Positions 27,011 through 39,524 of a stretch of 64,000 nt of DNA are shown one piece after another (position 1 is the stretch's first letter; each line of letters begins with the position of its first letter). Below the pieces are notes generated by a model. It ran no database searches and was not told where the DNA came from. It saw only the letters and a list, made by a program, of their open reading frames with translations. Origin of the DNA: Paenalicyclobacillus macrosporangiidus (GTDB lineage: Bacteria; Bacillota; Bacilli; Alicyclobacillales; Alicyclobacillaceae). The translations under genes and the position numbers were made by a program. The stretch is taken from assembly GCF_900116805.1 (NCBI RefSeq), contig NZ_FPBV01000008.1, forward strand, positions 62,001 through 126,000, in the 5' to 3' direction.

Positions 27011-28296
27011 TTGTCGAAGTGGGACTGCTCGGATGCGGGACGGTCGGATCGGGCGTCGTCGAGCTGATGAATCGACGGCAGGGGAAGATTGCGGATATGA
27101 CCGGCCTGCGGCCGGCCATCAAGAAGATCCTGGTGCGTCAGGTGGACAAGCCGCGGCCGGTCGAGCTGGCGCCCGGCCTCGTGACGAATCAACCGGCGGA
27201 AGTGCTGGAGGACCCGTCCATCCGCATCGTGATTGAGACCATCGGCGGCATTGAGCCGGCCCGGACGTATATCCTGCAGGCCATCGCCTCCGGCAAGCAC
27301 GTGGTGACGGCTAACAAGGACCTCATCGCGGTGCACGGCGCGGAGATCCTCGACGCCGCGGAGAGACACGGCGTGGATGTGTTCTACGAGGCGGCGGTCG
27401 GCGGCGCCATTCCGCTCATCCGGCCGCTCACGGAACAGATGACGGCCAACGAGATCAGCGATCTGCTCGGCATCATCAACGGCACGACCAACTACATCCT
27501 GACGCAGATGACGGAGACGGGCGCGGACTTCGCGGACGCCCTCGCGGAAGCGCAGCGGCTCGGCTACGCGGAGGCCGACCCGTCCAGCGATGTGGACGGC
27601 CTCGATGCCGCTCGCAAATTAGCCATCCTGGCGTCCATCGCGTTCCACGCCCGGGTCACGCTGGACGACGTCCAGGTGGCGGGCATCCGCTCCATCTCGG
27701 CGCAGGACGTGCGCTTTGCCGAGGAGCTCGGCTGTGTCGTCAAACTGCTGGCCACCGGCAGCGACCGGGCTGGCGTCCTGTCCCTGCACGTGCGCCCTGC
27801 CCTCGTCAGCAAACAGCACCCGCTGGCCCACGTGTCGGGGCCGTTCAACGCGCTGTTCGTGCGCGGGGACGCCGCTGGCGACCTGATGTTCTTCGGTCGC
27901 GGCGCCGGATCCCTGCCGACGGCCAGCTCGGTGGTGGGCGACGTGATTGAGGTGCTGCGCGTCATTCGCCTCGGCGTCTCGGGCCGCGTCTCACGCATGT
28001 ACCTGCCCGGCAAACGGGTGAGTCCGCTCCACGCCGCACCGGCCCGCCATTACCTGCGTCTGACGGCCGCCGACAAGCCGGGGGTGTTCGCCGCCATCGC
28101 CAGCATCTTCGGCGTCCACAACGTCAGTATGGAGACGGTATTGCAGAAGCGCGCGAAAGGGAATACGGCGGACATCGTGATTGTCACGCATGCGACGGAG
28201 CCGGGGCCGCTCGCCAACGTGGTCGAAGGCCTGCGCGCCCTGCCGCAGGTGGAGGCGGTCCACAATGTGATGCCGGTCGTGGAAGCGCCGGAGTGA
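27007..28296 (+). CDS. hom: Homoserine dehydrogenase with C-terminal ACT domain
   Basis: 429-aa enzyme that reduces aspartate semialdehyde to homoserine. It has the nucleotide-binding GLLGCGTVGSGVVEL, the catalytic region NGTTNYILTQM and GYAEADPSSDVDGLDAARKL. A C-terminal ACT domain (about 350-429, HYLRLTAADKPGVFAAIA) should give threonine feedback control. The ATG at 27007 overlaps the thrB stop. The order thrC-thrB-hom differs from the common hom-thrC-thrB of Bacillus. Confidence 0.95.
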   Translation: MIVEVGLLGCGTVGSGVVELMNRRQGKIADMTGLRPAIKKILVRQVDKPRPVELAPGLVTNQPAEVLEDPSIRIVIETIGGIEPARTYILQAIASGKHVVTANKDLIAVHGAEILDAAERHGVDVFYEAAVGGAIPLIRPLTEQMTANEISDLLGIINGTTNYILTQMTETGADFADALAEAQRLGYAEADPSSDVDGLDAARKLAILASIAFHARVTLDDVQVAGIRSISAQDVRFAEELGCVVKLLATGSDRAGVLSLHVRPALVSKQHPLAHVSGPFNALFVRGDAAGDLMFFGRGAGSLPTASSVVGDVIEVLRVIRLGVSGRVSRMYLPGKRVSPLHAAPARHYLRLTAADKPGVFAAIASIFGVHNVSMETVLQKRAKGNTADIVIVTHATEPGPLANVVEGLRALPQVEAVHNVMPVVEAPE

Positions 28297-28368
28297 GGAG
28301 AGCGAGCGGAGCGAACGGGTGACCCGGGTGGGCCGAATGGGCCGACCGGGCGCCCCCGCCGACGGAGA

Positions 28369-29307
28369 TCACCACCACCGGCGCCGCTTGAAGTACACCA
28401 TCATCGCCCCGCCGACGGAGATCATCAAGCCCCACGCGTACAAGTAGCCGTACTTCCAATGTAGTTCGGGCATGTGTTCAAAGTTCATCCCGTACAACCC
28501 GACGATGAAGTTGAGCGGCAGAAAGAGCGTGCTGAAGACGGTCAGGGTCTTCATGACCTCGTTCATCCGGTTGGAACGCTGCGCGGTCTGCAGGTCCAAC
28601 AGACCGCTCAGGTTGTCGCGAATGGCGTCCAGGGTGTCGACGGCGCGGGTGGCGTGATCGTACACGTCGAGGAAGTACACCGCCTCGCGCTCGTCGGTGT
28701 ACGGGAACGCTTCGTGCGCGCAGGCGCCAATCACGTTGCGCCCGTCGGCGACGATGCGCCGCACGCGTCCGAGCTGCCGCTTGATCCGGAAGATGGTCCC
28801 GGCCACTTTGGCGTCCGGGTGATCGAACACGTGCCGCTCGAGGGCGTCGAAGCGTTCCTCCAGGCGGTCGATGTGGCTCAAGTAATGGTCGACGCACAGG
28901 TCGAAAATCTGATGCAACAGGCGGCCGATGGACGCCATGGAGGCGGGGTTCTCCCGCACGCGCCGCTCGACCTCGTCCAGCTCCGGTACGGGCGCGCGAT
29001 CCACCGTGATGAGAAAGCCCTGCCCCAGCACCAGGCAGAATTCCCTGGCCTCCAGCGAATCGGCCAGCGCATAAAAGGTGATGAACACCTGCGGCGGGTG
29101 CTGCTGATGCGCGTAATGATCCAGCTTGGGGCGTTGGCCGAAGTGCAGCACGTCCTCGATGACCAACGGGTGGCATCCGAATAAATCGCCGAGGATGCGC
29201 TGCACCTGGTCATCGCTGGGCTGCCGCAGACGGATCCAGGCCACCTCCCCCACCGCCGGCAACCGCGGCGGCACATCGATGACCTGCTCCTCCCGGTACA
29301 ACAGCAC
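28369..29307 (-). CDS. corA: CorA-family magnesium/cobalt transporter
   Basis: Inner-membrane divalent-cation channel, pentameric in the family, 312 aa from the chosen GTG at 29307 (GGAGGG 6 nt upstream). The frame is open to 29415 without a better ribosome site. The large cytoplasmic domain precedes two C-terminal membrane helices, with the selectivity motif YGMNFEHMPEL between them. It ends in the positively charged YFKRRRWW. It is convergent with hom, and no magnesium riboswitch was noticed upstream. An 18-bp direct repeat overlaps its stop codon. Confidence 0.93.
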   Translation of the reverse strand: MLLYREEQVIDVPPRLPAVGEVAWIRLRQPSDDQVQRILGDLFGCHPLVIEDVLHFGQRPKLDHYAHQQHPPQVFITFYALADSLEAREFCLVLGQGFLITVDRAPVPELDEVERRVRENPASMASIGRLLHQIFDLCVDHYLSHIDRLEERFDALERHVFDHPDAKVAGTIFRIKRQLGRVRRIVADGRNVIGACAHEAFPYTDEREAVYFLDVYDHATRAVDTLDAIRDNLSGLLDLQTAQRSNRMNEVMKTLTVFSTLFLPLNFIVGLYGMNFEHMPELHWKYGYLYAWGLMISVGGAMMVYFKRRRWW

Positions 29308-29423
29308 CCGTATCCCTCCATTCCTGCCGATGGCCACACCTGGCTTTGCGCCCATGATAGCCCACGTGGAGGCCATTGGCAATGGAGAGAGGTGTTTGCG
29401 AACAAGCCCCTCCAAATTTTATC

Positions 29424-29452
29424 TTGACAAAAATTTTTATGTGTGGTATGAT
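29424..29452 (+). promoter_or_regulatory. Near-consensus SigA promoter of the methyltransferase gene
   Basis: -35 TTGACA (29424-29429), 17-bp AT-rich spacer, -10 TATGAT (29447-29452). The leader of about 100 nt shows no obvious regulatory fold. Confidence 0.8.
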
Positions 29453-29555
29453 GGAGTTTAAATGTATTGAATTTAGCCCCTTTGCTTGTTATGCTTTCGC
29501 TGAATACCCTATCCCGCCACACGGCTGGGATGGCGCCCAAGAGGAGGATATTCAG

Positions 29556-30434
29556 TTGAAAGCAAACCCGATGAGCGTGACTGCCCTCATGACCGCCTTC
29601 ATCCGCGCTTACCACGCCACACACGACGATCCCGTGATCTTCAATGACTCTCTGGCCTATTCGTTGATACCAGAGGAAAGACGCCATCTCATTGAACAGG
29701 GCCTGAAGGCGGCTCTGCAGGCTCATGACGGTGAGGCCGGCGCCAGTTTGTCGAGTTTGCTGCAATCCATGGGACTCCCGAATGTCGTCACTCGATCGCG
29801 ATACACAGAAGAAAAGCTTCAGTCAGAAATGCAAAAGGGTGTCAGGCAATACGTGATCCTCGGCGCTGGATTGGATACCTTCGCTCTTCGCCATCAACAC
29901 CTTCTGGAGCAAGGACAAATCGAGGTATTTGAGGTCGATCAGCCAGCCACACAGGCATTCAAGCGCGAACGGCTGACGAATCTGGGCTGGGAAATTCCTG
30001 CGGGTCTCCACTTTGTGTCCACGGATTTCACACAGGAGCGTGTTGCAGAGGCACTCGCGAGAACGTCGTACAACCCTCGCGTGAAAAGTCTCTTTAGTTT
30101 GCTGGGTGTGACGATGTATCTCCCTCCGAATGATGTGTTTGAAACGCTGCGGTCCATCACTCGGATTGCGCCGGCTGGCAGCTCGGTGATTTTTGATTAC
30201 CATACGGAGACGGATGCCAATCTGAATGAGATTCGCAAGGAATTGCAAAAAATGGGGGAGTCCATGAATACCACCTTTGACCCAGATCTACTGGCCGCGG
30301 ACCTTCGGAAGTTGGGACTTGACGTCGTTGAGGATTTCGGTCCGGCAGCCATCCAGGAGCGATATTTCAAGGGGAATGCACACGGGTACCACGCCAATGA
30401 AAATGTGCACCTGGCGTGGGCCGTCGTTCGGTAG
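29556..30434 (+). CDS. Class I SAM-dependent methyltransferase (leucine carboxyl methyltransferase-like)
   Basis: 292-aa protein of the PF04072-type (LCM/MTS) family, often annotated as O-methyltransferase of natural-product or polyketide pathways. The SAM-binding motif I is YVILGAGLDTFALR (about 103-116). It is followed by the acidic EVFEVDQPATQAFKRERL and a typical MYLPP segment. The TTG at 29556 (MKANPMSVTA if initiated with fMet) has AGGAGG 8 nt upstream. GC content and codon use are visibly lower than the neighbours, and the gene stands alone with its own promoter and terminator, suggesting recent acquisition. The substrate is unknown. Confidence 0.85.
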   Translation: MKANPMSVTALMTAFIRAYHATHDDPVIFNDSLAYSLIPEERRHLIEQGLKAALQAHDGEAGASLSSLLQSMGLPNVVTRSRYTEEKLQSEMQKGVRQYVILGAGLDTFALRHQHLLEQGQIEVFEVDQPATQAFKRERLTNLGWEIPAGLHFVSTDFTQERVAEALARTSYNPRVKSLFSLLGVTMYLPPNDVFETLRSITRIAPAGSSVIFDYHTETDANLNEIRKELQKMGESMNTTFDPDLLAADLRKLGLDVVEDFGPAAIQERYFKGNAHGYHANENVHLAWAVVR

Positions 30435-30506
30435 ATTGCGTGTCTGCCATCTCCAACATCATGGACCCGTCATTCCGCGTTCAGCCATGGCCCCCAGCAC
30501 CCAAGA

Positions 30507-30537
30507 AAGCCACCTGAGGTCTCAGGTGGCTTCTTTG
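30507..30537. terminator. Bidirectional terminator after the methyltransferase
   Basis: AAGCCACCTGAG / CTCAGGTGGCTT, a 12-bp perfect inverted repeat. TTCTTT follows on the plus strand and TTTCTT on the minus strand, so it can stop transcription from both sides. Confidence 0.85.
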
Positions 30538-30669
30538 ATGGTTGTCTGCAGGGGAATCGGACAACGAGACCGGTTGCGTACCCTTCATTCCTGCCATATC
30601 CACCCGCCTGACCGGCAACACCGCCTTCATATTCACTGGGGCCTTCCTCCTGTGCCCCCTCTCGTCCCC

Positions 30670-31326
30670 TCATCCCACCCAGGTGTGCAATCCCTGCAGG
30701 AACACCCGGATGGCGAAATAGACCAACAGCAAGGCCGACAACAGGGAGACGCCCCGCATCGTCCGCGGCCCCAGCCACTGGCGGGCCCGCCCGGCGACCA
30801 ACGCCACCAGTGCCGACCACAGGACGCCGGCACAAAAAAATCCCGCGTAAAACGCGGCCAAGCCACGGACGGGCACATGCTGGCCGGTCGCGGCAATCAC
30901 GCTGCCCCCCACCGCCGCGAACCACAGGATGGCGGAGGGCGAGGCCAACGCGAGCCCGAGCCCCATCCACAACGATTTCATCCCGCCGCCGCGGCCGTCC
31001 GTTCCGCCGGCGGCCCCGTCCGCCGTCGCCGCGATGGCCCGCGGCCGCAGGCTCTCTTTAACCATGTGCCCCGCCAGGTACAAGAGCGCCGCGGAGCCGC
31101 CGAACCACAGGGCCCACCGGACGGCAGCGAAGCGCAGCAGTACCGACATGCCCAGCATCGAGACCACCGCGTACGTGAGGTCCCCGAAGGACGAGCCCAA
31201 TCCGACGAGGAAGGACGGCCATGCCCCGCGTTCCAGCCCCGTCTTGATGATGGCCACATTGACGAGGCCGATGTCGAGGCACAGCGACAGAGACAGAAGA
31301 AATCCCGACACGAACAAGCCCCACAT
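30670..31326 (-). CDS. LysE-family amino-acid exporter
   Basis: Inner-membrane protein of 218 aa with about six membrane helices. The family N-terminal region (FLLSLSLCLDIGLVNVAIIKTGLERG) and FLVGLGSSFGDLTY match LysE/ArgO translocators. A Gly/Thr-rich cytoplasmic loop (about residues 105-125) separates the two halves. The start is uncertain: ATG at 31326 (MWGLFVSG) or ATG at 31338; the only GGAGGG lies just ahead of 31338. It probably exports an amino acid; its place beside the ilv-leu operon hints at branched-chain amino acids, which is inference only. Confidence 0.85.
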   Translation of the reverse strand: MWGLFVSGFLLSLSLCLDIGLVNVAIIKTGLERGAWPSFLVGLGSSFGDLTYAVVSMLGMSVLLRFAAVRWALWFGGSAALLYLAGHMVKESLRPRAIAATADGAAGGTDGRGGGMKSLWMGLGLALASPSAILWFAAVGGSVIAATGQHVPVRGLAAFYAGFFCAGVLWSALVALVAGRARQWLGPRTMRGVSLLSALLLVYFAIRVFLQGLHTWVG

Positions 31327-31357
31327 CCCGACAGCCATCCCTCCGCATACGTGCGAC

Positions 31358-31383
31358 AAGCCTGGCCGCATCGGGCCAGGCTT
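31358..31383 (-). terminator. Hairpin at the end of the ilv-leu operon
   Basis: AAGCCTGGCC / GGCCAGGCTT, 10-bp perfect stem and 6-nt loop, about 50 nt after the leuD stop. No clear T-run follows, so some readthrough into the lysE-type gene is possible. Confidence 0.6.
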
Positions 31384-31434
31384 GCGTCATCCGCCTGCCA
31401 TTCTTGCCGCATCTGACAAAATGCGCTTTCGCCG

Positions 31435-32046
31435 TCACCTCGCGGCGAATACCGCCAGCGGATCGTCTTTCCGCTGGGCCTCGTACGCCGCGATGGCATC
31501 CTCGTGCTGCAGCGTGAGGCCGATGTCGTCGAGGCCCTCCAGCAGGCATTTACGCCGGAACGGATCGACCTCAAAGTTCCAAGACAGGCCTTCCGCCGTC
31601 TCCACCACCTGCCGCTCCAGGTCCACGGTCACGGCGACGCTCCGCGCGGCCGCGTCCATGAGCGCGCGCACCGCGTCCTCCGGCAGCGTCACCAGCAGGA
31701 TGCCGTTCTTGAAGCAGTTATTGTAGAAGATATCGGCGAACGACGGCGCAATCACCACGCGGAACCCGTAGTCGAGCAGCGACCACGCGGCGTGCTCCCG
31801 GGACGATCCGCAGCCGAAGTTGTGCCCGGCGACCAGGATGGACGCCCCTCGATAGCGGGGGTCGTTCAGCACGAAGTCCGGGTTTTCACGGCCATCGGCC
31901 AAAAAGCGCCAGTCGTAGAAGAGGAACTGGCCGAATCCGGTCCGCTCCACCCGTTTCAGAAACTGCTTCGGGATGATCTGATCCGTGTCCACATTGACGC
32001 GATCCAGCGGCGCCGCAACGCCCGTCAGTTTCACAAACGGTTGCAT
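31435..32046 (-). CDS. leuD: 3-isopropylmalate dehydratase, small subunit
   Basis: 203-aa partner of LeuC in isomerising 2- to 3-isopropylmalate. It opens with the family sequence [16 protein letters not shown] and keeps the substrate-gating [13 protein letters not shown] motif. ATG at 32046 lies 3 nt after the leuC stop. Last gene of the ilvE-to-leuD operon. Confidence 0.96.
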   Translation of the reverse strand: MQPFVKLTGVAAPLDRVNVDTDQIIPKQFLKRVERTGFGQFLFYDWRFLADGRENPDFVLNDPRYRGASILVAGHNFGCGSSREHAAWSLLDYGFRVVIAPSFADIFYNNCFKNGILLVTLPEDAVRALMDAAARSVAVTVDLERQVVETAEGLSWNFEVDPFRRKCLLEGLDDIGLTLQHEDAIAAYEAQRKDDPLAVFAAR

Positions 32047-32049
32047 GTC

Positions 32050-33486
32050 TCATCGCCCTCCCGTCGCGGCCGCTTCGGCTTGGCCCAGCCACTCGCGCAC
32101 GTCGACGAAGTGCCCCGCAATCGCGGCGGCCGCCGCCATCGCCGGGCTGACCAGATGCGTGCGCGCGCCCCTGCCTTGACGGCCTTCGAAATTGCGGTTC
32201 GAGGTGGATGCACACCGCTCGCCCGGCGGCACGATGTCCGGGTTCATGCCGAGGCACATGCTGCAACCCGGCTCCCGCCACTCGAAGCCGGCCTCTTTGA
32301 ACACCCGGTCCAGGCCCTCGGCTTCCGCCTGCTGCTTCACCCGTTTCGATCCCGGTACCACCAGCGCCCGCACGCCGGGATGCACCTTTCGGCCCTTGGC
32401 TACCGCCGCCGCCTGGCGCAGGTCCTCAATGCGCGCGTTGGTGCAGGAGCCGATGAACACGTGCTGGATCGGAATCTCCTCCATTCGGGTGCCCGGCGCC
32501 AGCCCCATGTACTCCAGCGCCCGCTCCATCGCGCGGCGCTCGACCTCCGACGCCGCCTGCGCCGGGTCGGGCACGACGCCTTTGATGCCCGTGCACATCC
32601 CCGGGTTGGTGCCCCAGGTCACCTGGGGTTCGAGATCGCTGACGTCAAAGGTGATGGTCTTGTCGTACACGGCGCCCTCGTCCGCGCGCAGGGTGCGCCA
32701 GACCGCGACCGCGCGTTCAAACGCCTCCCCCTGCGGCGCGAACGGGCGCCCGCGCAGGTAGGCGAACGTGGTCTCGTCGGGCGCGACCAAACCGGCGCGG
32801 GCCCCCGCCTCAATGGCCATGTTGCAGACGGTCATCCGCTCCTCCATCGACATCGTGGCCACGACTTCGCCGCACACCTCGATGATGTGGCCCGTGCCGA
32901 AGCCCACGCCGTGCTTCGCAATCACGCCGAGGATGATGTCCTTCGCCGTCACACCCGCGGGACGCCGGCCTGTCAGTTCCAGCTTCAGCACCTTTGGCTT
33001 CTGCTGCCACAGGCACTGCGTCGCCAGCACGTGTTCCACCTCACTGGTGCCGATGCCGAAGGCCAACGCGCCAAACGCGCCGTGGGTGGACGTGTGGCTG
33101 TCCCCGCAGACGATGGTCTTGCCCGGCTGGGTCAGGCCCAGCTCCGGGCCGATGACGTGCACGATGCCTTGATCCGGACTCTCGATGCCGGCCAGGTGGA
33201 TGCCGAACTCGGCGCAGTTTTTCGCCAGCACCTCGACCTGTTTGCGGGCAATCGGATCACGGATCACCGACGGGACGTCCGTCGGGATGTTGTGGTCCAT
33301 CGTGGCGAACGTCAGATCCGGCCGCCGCACCCGGCGCCCGGCCGCACGCAGGCCGTCGAACGCCTGCGGCGACGTCACCTCGTGCACCAGATGCAGGTCG
33401 ATGTACAGCAGGCTCGGCTTGCCCTCGCCCTGCGACACCACCTCGTGTGCTTCCCAAATCTTGTCCAACAGCGTCTTCGGTGCCAT
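32050..33486 (-). CDS. leuC: 3-isopropylmalate dehydratase, large subunit
   Basis: Aconitase-family enzyme of 478 aa carrying the 4Fe-4S cluster. Cluster cysteines are in [14 protein letters not shown] and in [12 protein letters not shown]. Other landmarks are [12 protein letters not shown] at the N terminus and [22 protein letters not shown] at 33486 follows GAGGTGAG. It lies 10 nt after leuB. Confidence 0.96.
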   Translation of the reverse strand: MAPKTLLDKIWEAHEVVSQGEGKPSLLYIDLHLVHEVTSPQAFDGLRAAGRRVRRPDLTFATMDHNIPTDVPSVIRDPIARKQVEVLAKNCAEFGIHLAGIESPDQGIVHVIGPELGLTQPGKTIVCGDSHTSTHGAFGALAFGIGTSEVEHVLATQCLWQQKPKVLKLELTGRRPAGVTAKDIILGVIAKHGVGFGTGHIIEVCGEVVATMSMEERMTVCNMAIEAGARAGLVAPDETTFAYLRGRPFAPQGEAFERAVAVWRTLRADEGAVYDKTITFDVSDLEPQVTWGTNPGMCTGIKGVVPDPAQAASEVERRAMERALEYMGLAPGTRMEEIPIQHVFIGSCTNARIEDLRQAAAVAKGRKVHPGVRALVVPGSKRVKQQAEAEGLDRVFKEAGFEWREPGCSMCLGMNPDIVPPGERCASTSNRNFEGRQGRGARTHLVSPAMAAAAAIAGHFVDVREWLGQAEAAATGGR

Positions 33487-33496
33487 CTCCCTCACC

Positions 33497-34564
33497 TCAC
33501 CGCAGTGCGTTCCGAACCGTCTCACCCATCTGTTCCGTCGAAAGCGCCGGTCCGCCGGCCGCGATGTCGGCCGTGCGCCAACCCTCCGCCAGCGTCCTCG
33601 CGATGGCCTGGCGCACCGCCTCCGCCTCCGCCCCGAGCCCGAAGCCGTAATCGAGCATCATGGCGACAGAGGCGAAAGTGGCCAGCGGATTCGCCAAACC
33701 TTTGCCCGCGATGTCGGGTGCCGAACCGTGGATGGGCTCGTACAAACCCGGCCCGCCGGAACCCAGGCTCGCCGAGGGCAACAGGCCGATGGAGCCTGTG
33801 ATCATCGCCGCCTCGTCGCTGAGGATGTCCCCGAACATGTTCTCCGTGACTATCACGTCGAACTGCCGCGGGTTCTTCACCAGCTGCATGGCCGCGTTGT
33901 CCACCAACAGGTGGGTCAACTGCACGTCCGGGTACTCCGGCGCCAGGCGTTCGGCGATCTCCCGCCACACCCGGCTCGACTCGAGCACGTTGGCCTTGTC
34001 CACCGACGTCAGATGCCCGCGCCGCTGCCGCGCCAGCTCGAAGGCGAGGCGCAGGATGCGCTCAATCTCCTGTTCACTGTACACCAGGGTGTCGGACACC
34101 TCGATGCCGTGGTCTCCCTTTCGCCGCTCCTTCGGCCCGAAGTACAGGCCGCCGGTCAGTTCGCGGACGATGACGAAGTCCACCCCGTCCACGACCTCCG
34201 GTTTGAGGGTCGAAGCGCTGGCCAACGGCGGGTACACGGTGATGGGCCGCAGGTTCGCGAACACGCCCAACGCCTTCCGCAGCGCCAGCAGCCCCGCCTC
34301 CGGCCGCTGCGGCCCGGGCAGGCGGTCCCACTTGGGACCGCCCACCGCACCGAGCAACACCGCGTCGCTCTCGAGGCACGCCTTCAGCGTCTCCTCGGGC
34401 AGGGGCGTGCCGGTCTCGTCGATGGCGACGCCGCCGAGTTTCGCGTACGCAAAGTGAAATGTGTGGCCGAAGCGCTCGCCGACCGTCTCCAGGAGACGGA
34501 CCGCCTCTCGGGTGACCTCCGGCCCGATGCCGTCCCCCGGCAACACCACGATGGTCTTTTCCAT
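33497..34564 (-). CDS. leuB: 3-isopropylmalate dehydrogenase
   Basis: 355-aa NAD enzyme that oxidises 3-isopropylmalate to ketoleucine precursor. It shows [11 protein letters not shown] at the N terminus, [10 protein letters not shown] in the active site region, and the metal/NAD motif [20 protein letters not shown] followed by [17 protein letters not shown] at 34564 (MEKTIVVL) follows AGGAGGAA. It starts 11 nt after the leuA stop. Confidence 0.96.
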   Translation of the reverse strand: MEKTIVVLPGDGIGPEVTREAVRLLETVGERFGHTFHFAYAKLGGVAIDETGTPLPEETLKACLESDAVLLGAVGGPKWDRLPGPQRPEAGLLALRKALGVFANLRPITVYPPLASASTLKPEVVDGVDFVIVRELTGGLYFGPKERRKGDHGIEVSDTLVYSEQEIERILRLAFELARQRRGHLTSVDKANVLESSRVWREIAERLAPEYPDVQLTHLLVDNAAMQLVKNPRQFDVIVTENMFGDILSDEAAMITGSIGLLPSASLGSGGPGLYEPIHGSAPDIAGKGLANPLATFASVAMMLDYGFGLGAEAEAVRQAIARTLAEGWRTADIAAGGPALSTEQMGETVRNALR

Positions 34565-34575
34565 GCTGTTCCTCC

Positions 34576-37228
<2,653 letters not shown>

Positions 37229-37759
37229 TTAAATGGATAGGACGCGGTTGCGGTACGGCCGCGGGGCTTCCGCCGCCACGTCGGTGCCGCGCACGAACGC
37301 CGTGAGGCCGGTGCGGGCCAGCTCCTTGATGCCGTACGGATGCAGCAGGAAGATCAAGGCATCCACCTTCTCCGGGCTGCCCACCGCCTGGATGGTGACC
37401 GTGTCGCGGCTGACGTCGATGATGGAGGCGCGAAAAGGCTCAATCAGCGCGGTCAGCTCGGAACGGGTCTGCAGCGGGCTGTTCACCCGGATGAGGACCA
37501 GTTCGCGGGCGACGATGGGCTGGTCGGTGATGTCCGACACCTTGAGGACGTCAATCTGCTTGTGCAACTGTTTGATGACCTGCTCGGCCGTGCGTTCATC
37601 GTCCACGTCGAGCACGATGGTCATCCGCGACTGACCCTCCGTCTCCGACGTCCCGACCGTCAGGCTCTGGATGTTGAACCCGCGGCGCAGAAACAGGCCG
37701 GTGATGCGGTTGAGCACGCCGGAACGGTTGTTGACGACCACGGAGAGAATGCGGTTCAC
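37229..37759 (-). CDS. ilvN: Acetolactate synthase, small regulatory subunit
   Basis: 176-aa regulatory partner of IlvB that gives valine sensitivity. The N-terminal ACT domain ([20 protein letters not shown]) is followed by a C-terminal AHAS domain. The GTG at 37759 overlaps the ilvB TGA (GTGA) and follows GGGGGTGA by a few nt. The much longer open frame upstream to 38416 is a shadow over ilvB. Confidence 0.95.
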   Translation of the reverse strand: MNRILSVVVNNRSGVLNRITGLFLRRGFNIQSLTVGTSETEGQSRMTIVLDVDDERTAEQVIKQLHKQIDVLKVSDITDQPIVARELVLIRVNSPLQTRSELTALIEPFRASIIDVSRDTVTIQAVGSPEKVDALIFLLHPYGIKELARTGLTAFVRGTDVAAEAPRPYRNRVLSI

Positions 37760-39480
37760 GGCGTCACCCCCACCATTTCGTGCAGTCCTTTGCCCGGCGG
37801 CACCATCGGATACACGTTCTCGCCGGGCGTCACCCAGCAGTCCACCAACACCGGCCCCGGTTCCGCCAGGGCGCGCCGCAGGACTTCGCTGGCTTCCGAA
37901 GGGGTCTTCGCCCGGTACCCGGGGATCTGATAAGCTTCCGCCAGTTTCACCAGATCCGGGAGATTCGGAATGATGGAGTGCGCGTAGCGCCCCTGGTAGA
38001 ACAACTCCTGCCACTGGCGCACCATGCCGAGCGCCTGGTTGTTGACGATGATGACCTTCACCGGCAGGTTGTACTCCTTGAGCAAGGCCAGCTCCTGCAT
38101 GGTCATCTGGAACCCGCCGTCGCCGAGCACCGCCACCACGAGCGCGTCCGGACGCCCCAGCTGCGCCCCGATGGCCGCCGGCAATCCGAAGCCCATGGTC
38201 CCGAGTCCCCCCGAGGTGACCCAACGGTGCGGCTCCTCCAGGGGGTAGAACTGGGCCGCCCACATCTGATGCTGCCCGACATCCGTGACGACGATGGCGC
38301 CGCCGCCGGTGAATTCGTGGATCATCTGAATCAACCGCTGCGGCTTCAACTCCCGGTCGCTGTCGTGGTACCAGAACGGCCGCTGCCGTTTGGCCTCGCC
38401 GAGCTCCGCCAGCCACTCGGCGACGTCCCCCGGCTCGGGCCGTTCCTCGAGCAACATCTTCAACGCCTCGCCCGCGTCGCCCACCACCGGGATGTCCGTC
38501 GGCACGTTCTTCCCAATCTCCGCGGGATCGATGTCGATATGCGCCACCGTCGCGGACTTCGCGAAATGCTCCAGGCTGCCGGTCAAGCGGTCATCGAAGC
38601 GCGCGCCGATGTTGATCAGCAGATCCGCCTCGTACAGCGCTTTGTTGGCGGCGTACGAGCCGTGCATGCCGCCCATCCCGAGAAACAGCGGGTGGCTCGC
38701 TGGGAAACCGCCCAGTCCCAGCAGGGTGTTGACCACCGGCAACTGCGCCCGCTCGGCGAATTCGCGAAGCAGGTCCTGGGCGCGCGCGTGCAGCACTCCG
38801 GCCCCCGCCAGCAGCACCGGTTTCTTGGCCGTACGGATGGCGTCCAGCACCTTGCGAATCTGCATGCGGTGCGGGATCACCGTCGGCTGATAGCCGGGCA
38901 GATGCACCTCTTCCTGGTCTTCAAACCAGCCCATCGCGTTCGAGACATCCTTCGGAATGTCCACCAGCACCGGACCGGGCCGCCCCGTCGTCGCGATGTG
39001 AAACGCCTCGCGGATGATGCGGGGGAGCTCCGACACGTCGCGCACTTGGTAGTTGTGCTTCGTTATCGGCATCGTGATGCCGATGATGGATGCCTCTTGA
39101 AACGCATCGCTGCCGATGACCTGGGTGGCCACCTGGCCGGTGAACACGACCAACGGCAGCGAATCCAGCATGGCGTCGGCGATCCCGGTGACCAAGTTGG
39201 TCGCCCCCGGCCCCGACGTGGCGATGACCACGCCCGGCTTTCCCGTCACCCGGGCGTATCCCTCGGCCGCATGGATGCAGCCCTGCTCGTGGCGGGCAAG
39301 GATGTGCGGGATCCCCCCGTCGTAGAGCGCGTCGTAAATCGTCAACACAGCTCCGCCGGGATAGCCGAAGATGACTTCGACTCCCTCCCGCTTCAGCGCT
39401 TCGACGAGCATTCGGGATCCGTTCATCAACGGTTTCACCGAGGTGCAGGTCTTTGCCGATGGTTTCAGATCGACACCCAT
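37756..39480 (-). CDS. ilvB: Acetolactate synthase, large catalytic subunit
   Basis: 574-aa ThDP/FAD enzyme. It has [15 protein letters not shown], the catalytic Glu context [30 protein letters not shown] and the ThDP motif [21 protein letters not shown]. The N-terminal 18 residues are an extension ahead of the fold. ATG at 39480 follows GAGGAGGGG. It lies 44 nt after ilvD and overlaps ilvN. Confidence 0.96.
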   Translation of the reverse strand: MGVDLKPSAKTCTSVKPLMNGSRMLVEALKREGVEVIFGYPGGAVLTIYDALYDGGIPHILARHEQGCIHAAEGYARVTGKPGVVIATSGPGATNLVTGIADAMLDSLPLVVFTGQVATQVIGSDAFQEASIIGITMPITKHNYQVRDVSELPRIIREAFHIATTGRPGPVLVDIPKDVSNAMGWFEDQEEVHLPGYQPTVIPHRMQIRKVLDAIRTAKKPVLLAGAGVLHARAQDLLREFAERAQLPVVNTLLGLGGFPASHPLFLGMGGMHGSYAANKALYEADLLINIGARFDDRLTGSLEHFAKSATVAHIDIDPAEIGKNVPTDIPVVGDAGEALKMLLEERPEPGDVAEWLAELGEAKRQRPFWYHDSDRELKPQRLIQMIHEFTGGGAIVVTDVGQHQMWAAQFYPLEEPHRWVTSGGLGTMGFGLPAAIGAQLGRPDALVVAVLGDGGFQMTMQELALLKEYNLPVKVIIVNNQALGMVRQWQELFYQGRYAHSIIPNLPDLVKLAEAYQIPGYRAKTPSEASEVLRRALAEPGPVLVDCWVTPGENVYPMVPPGKGLHEMVGVTP

Positions 39481-39524
39481 ACAACTCCCCTCCTCATCCC
39501 GTATTGCGCGCCGGTCCCGGCGCG

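Noticed and set aside
31504-33801. 765-codon plus-strand frame across leuD-leuC-leuB
   Set aside because: Antisense to three unmistakable leucine genes; low-complexity Arg/His/Ala translation.
37760-38416. Upstream extension of the ilvN frame
   Set aside because: It lies wholly within ilvB in another frame; the conserved IlvN start is the GTG at 37759 overlapping the ilvB stop.
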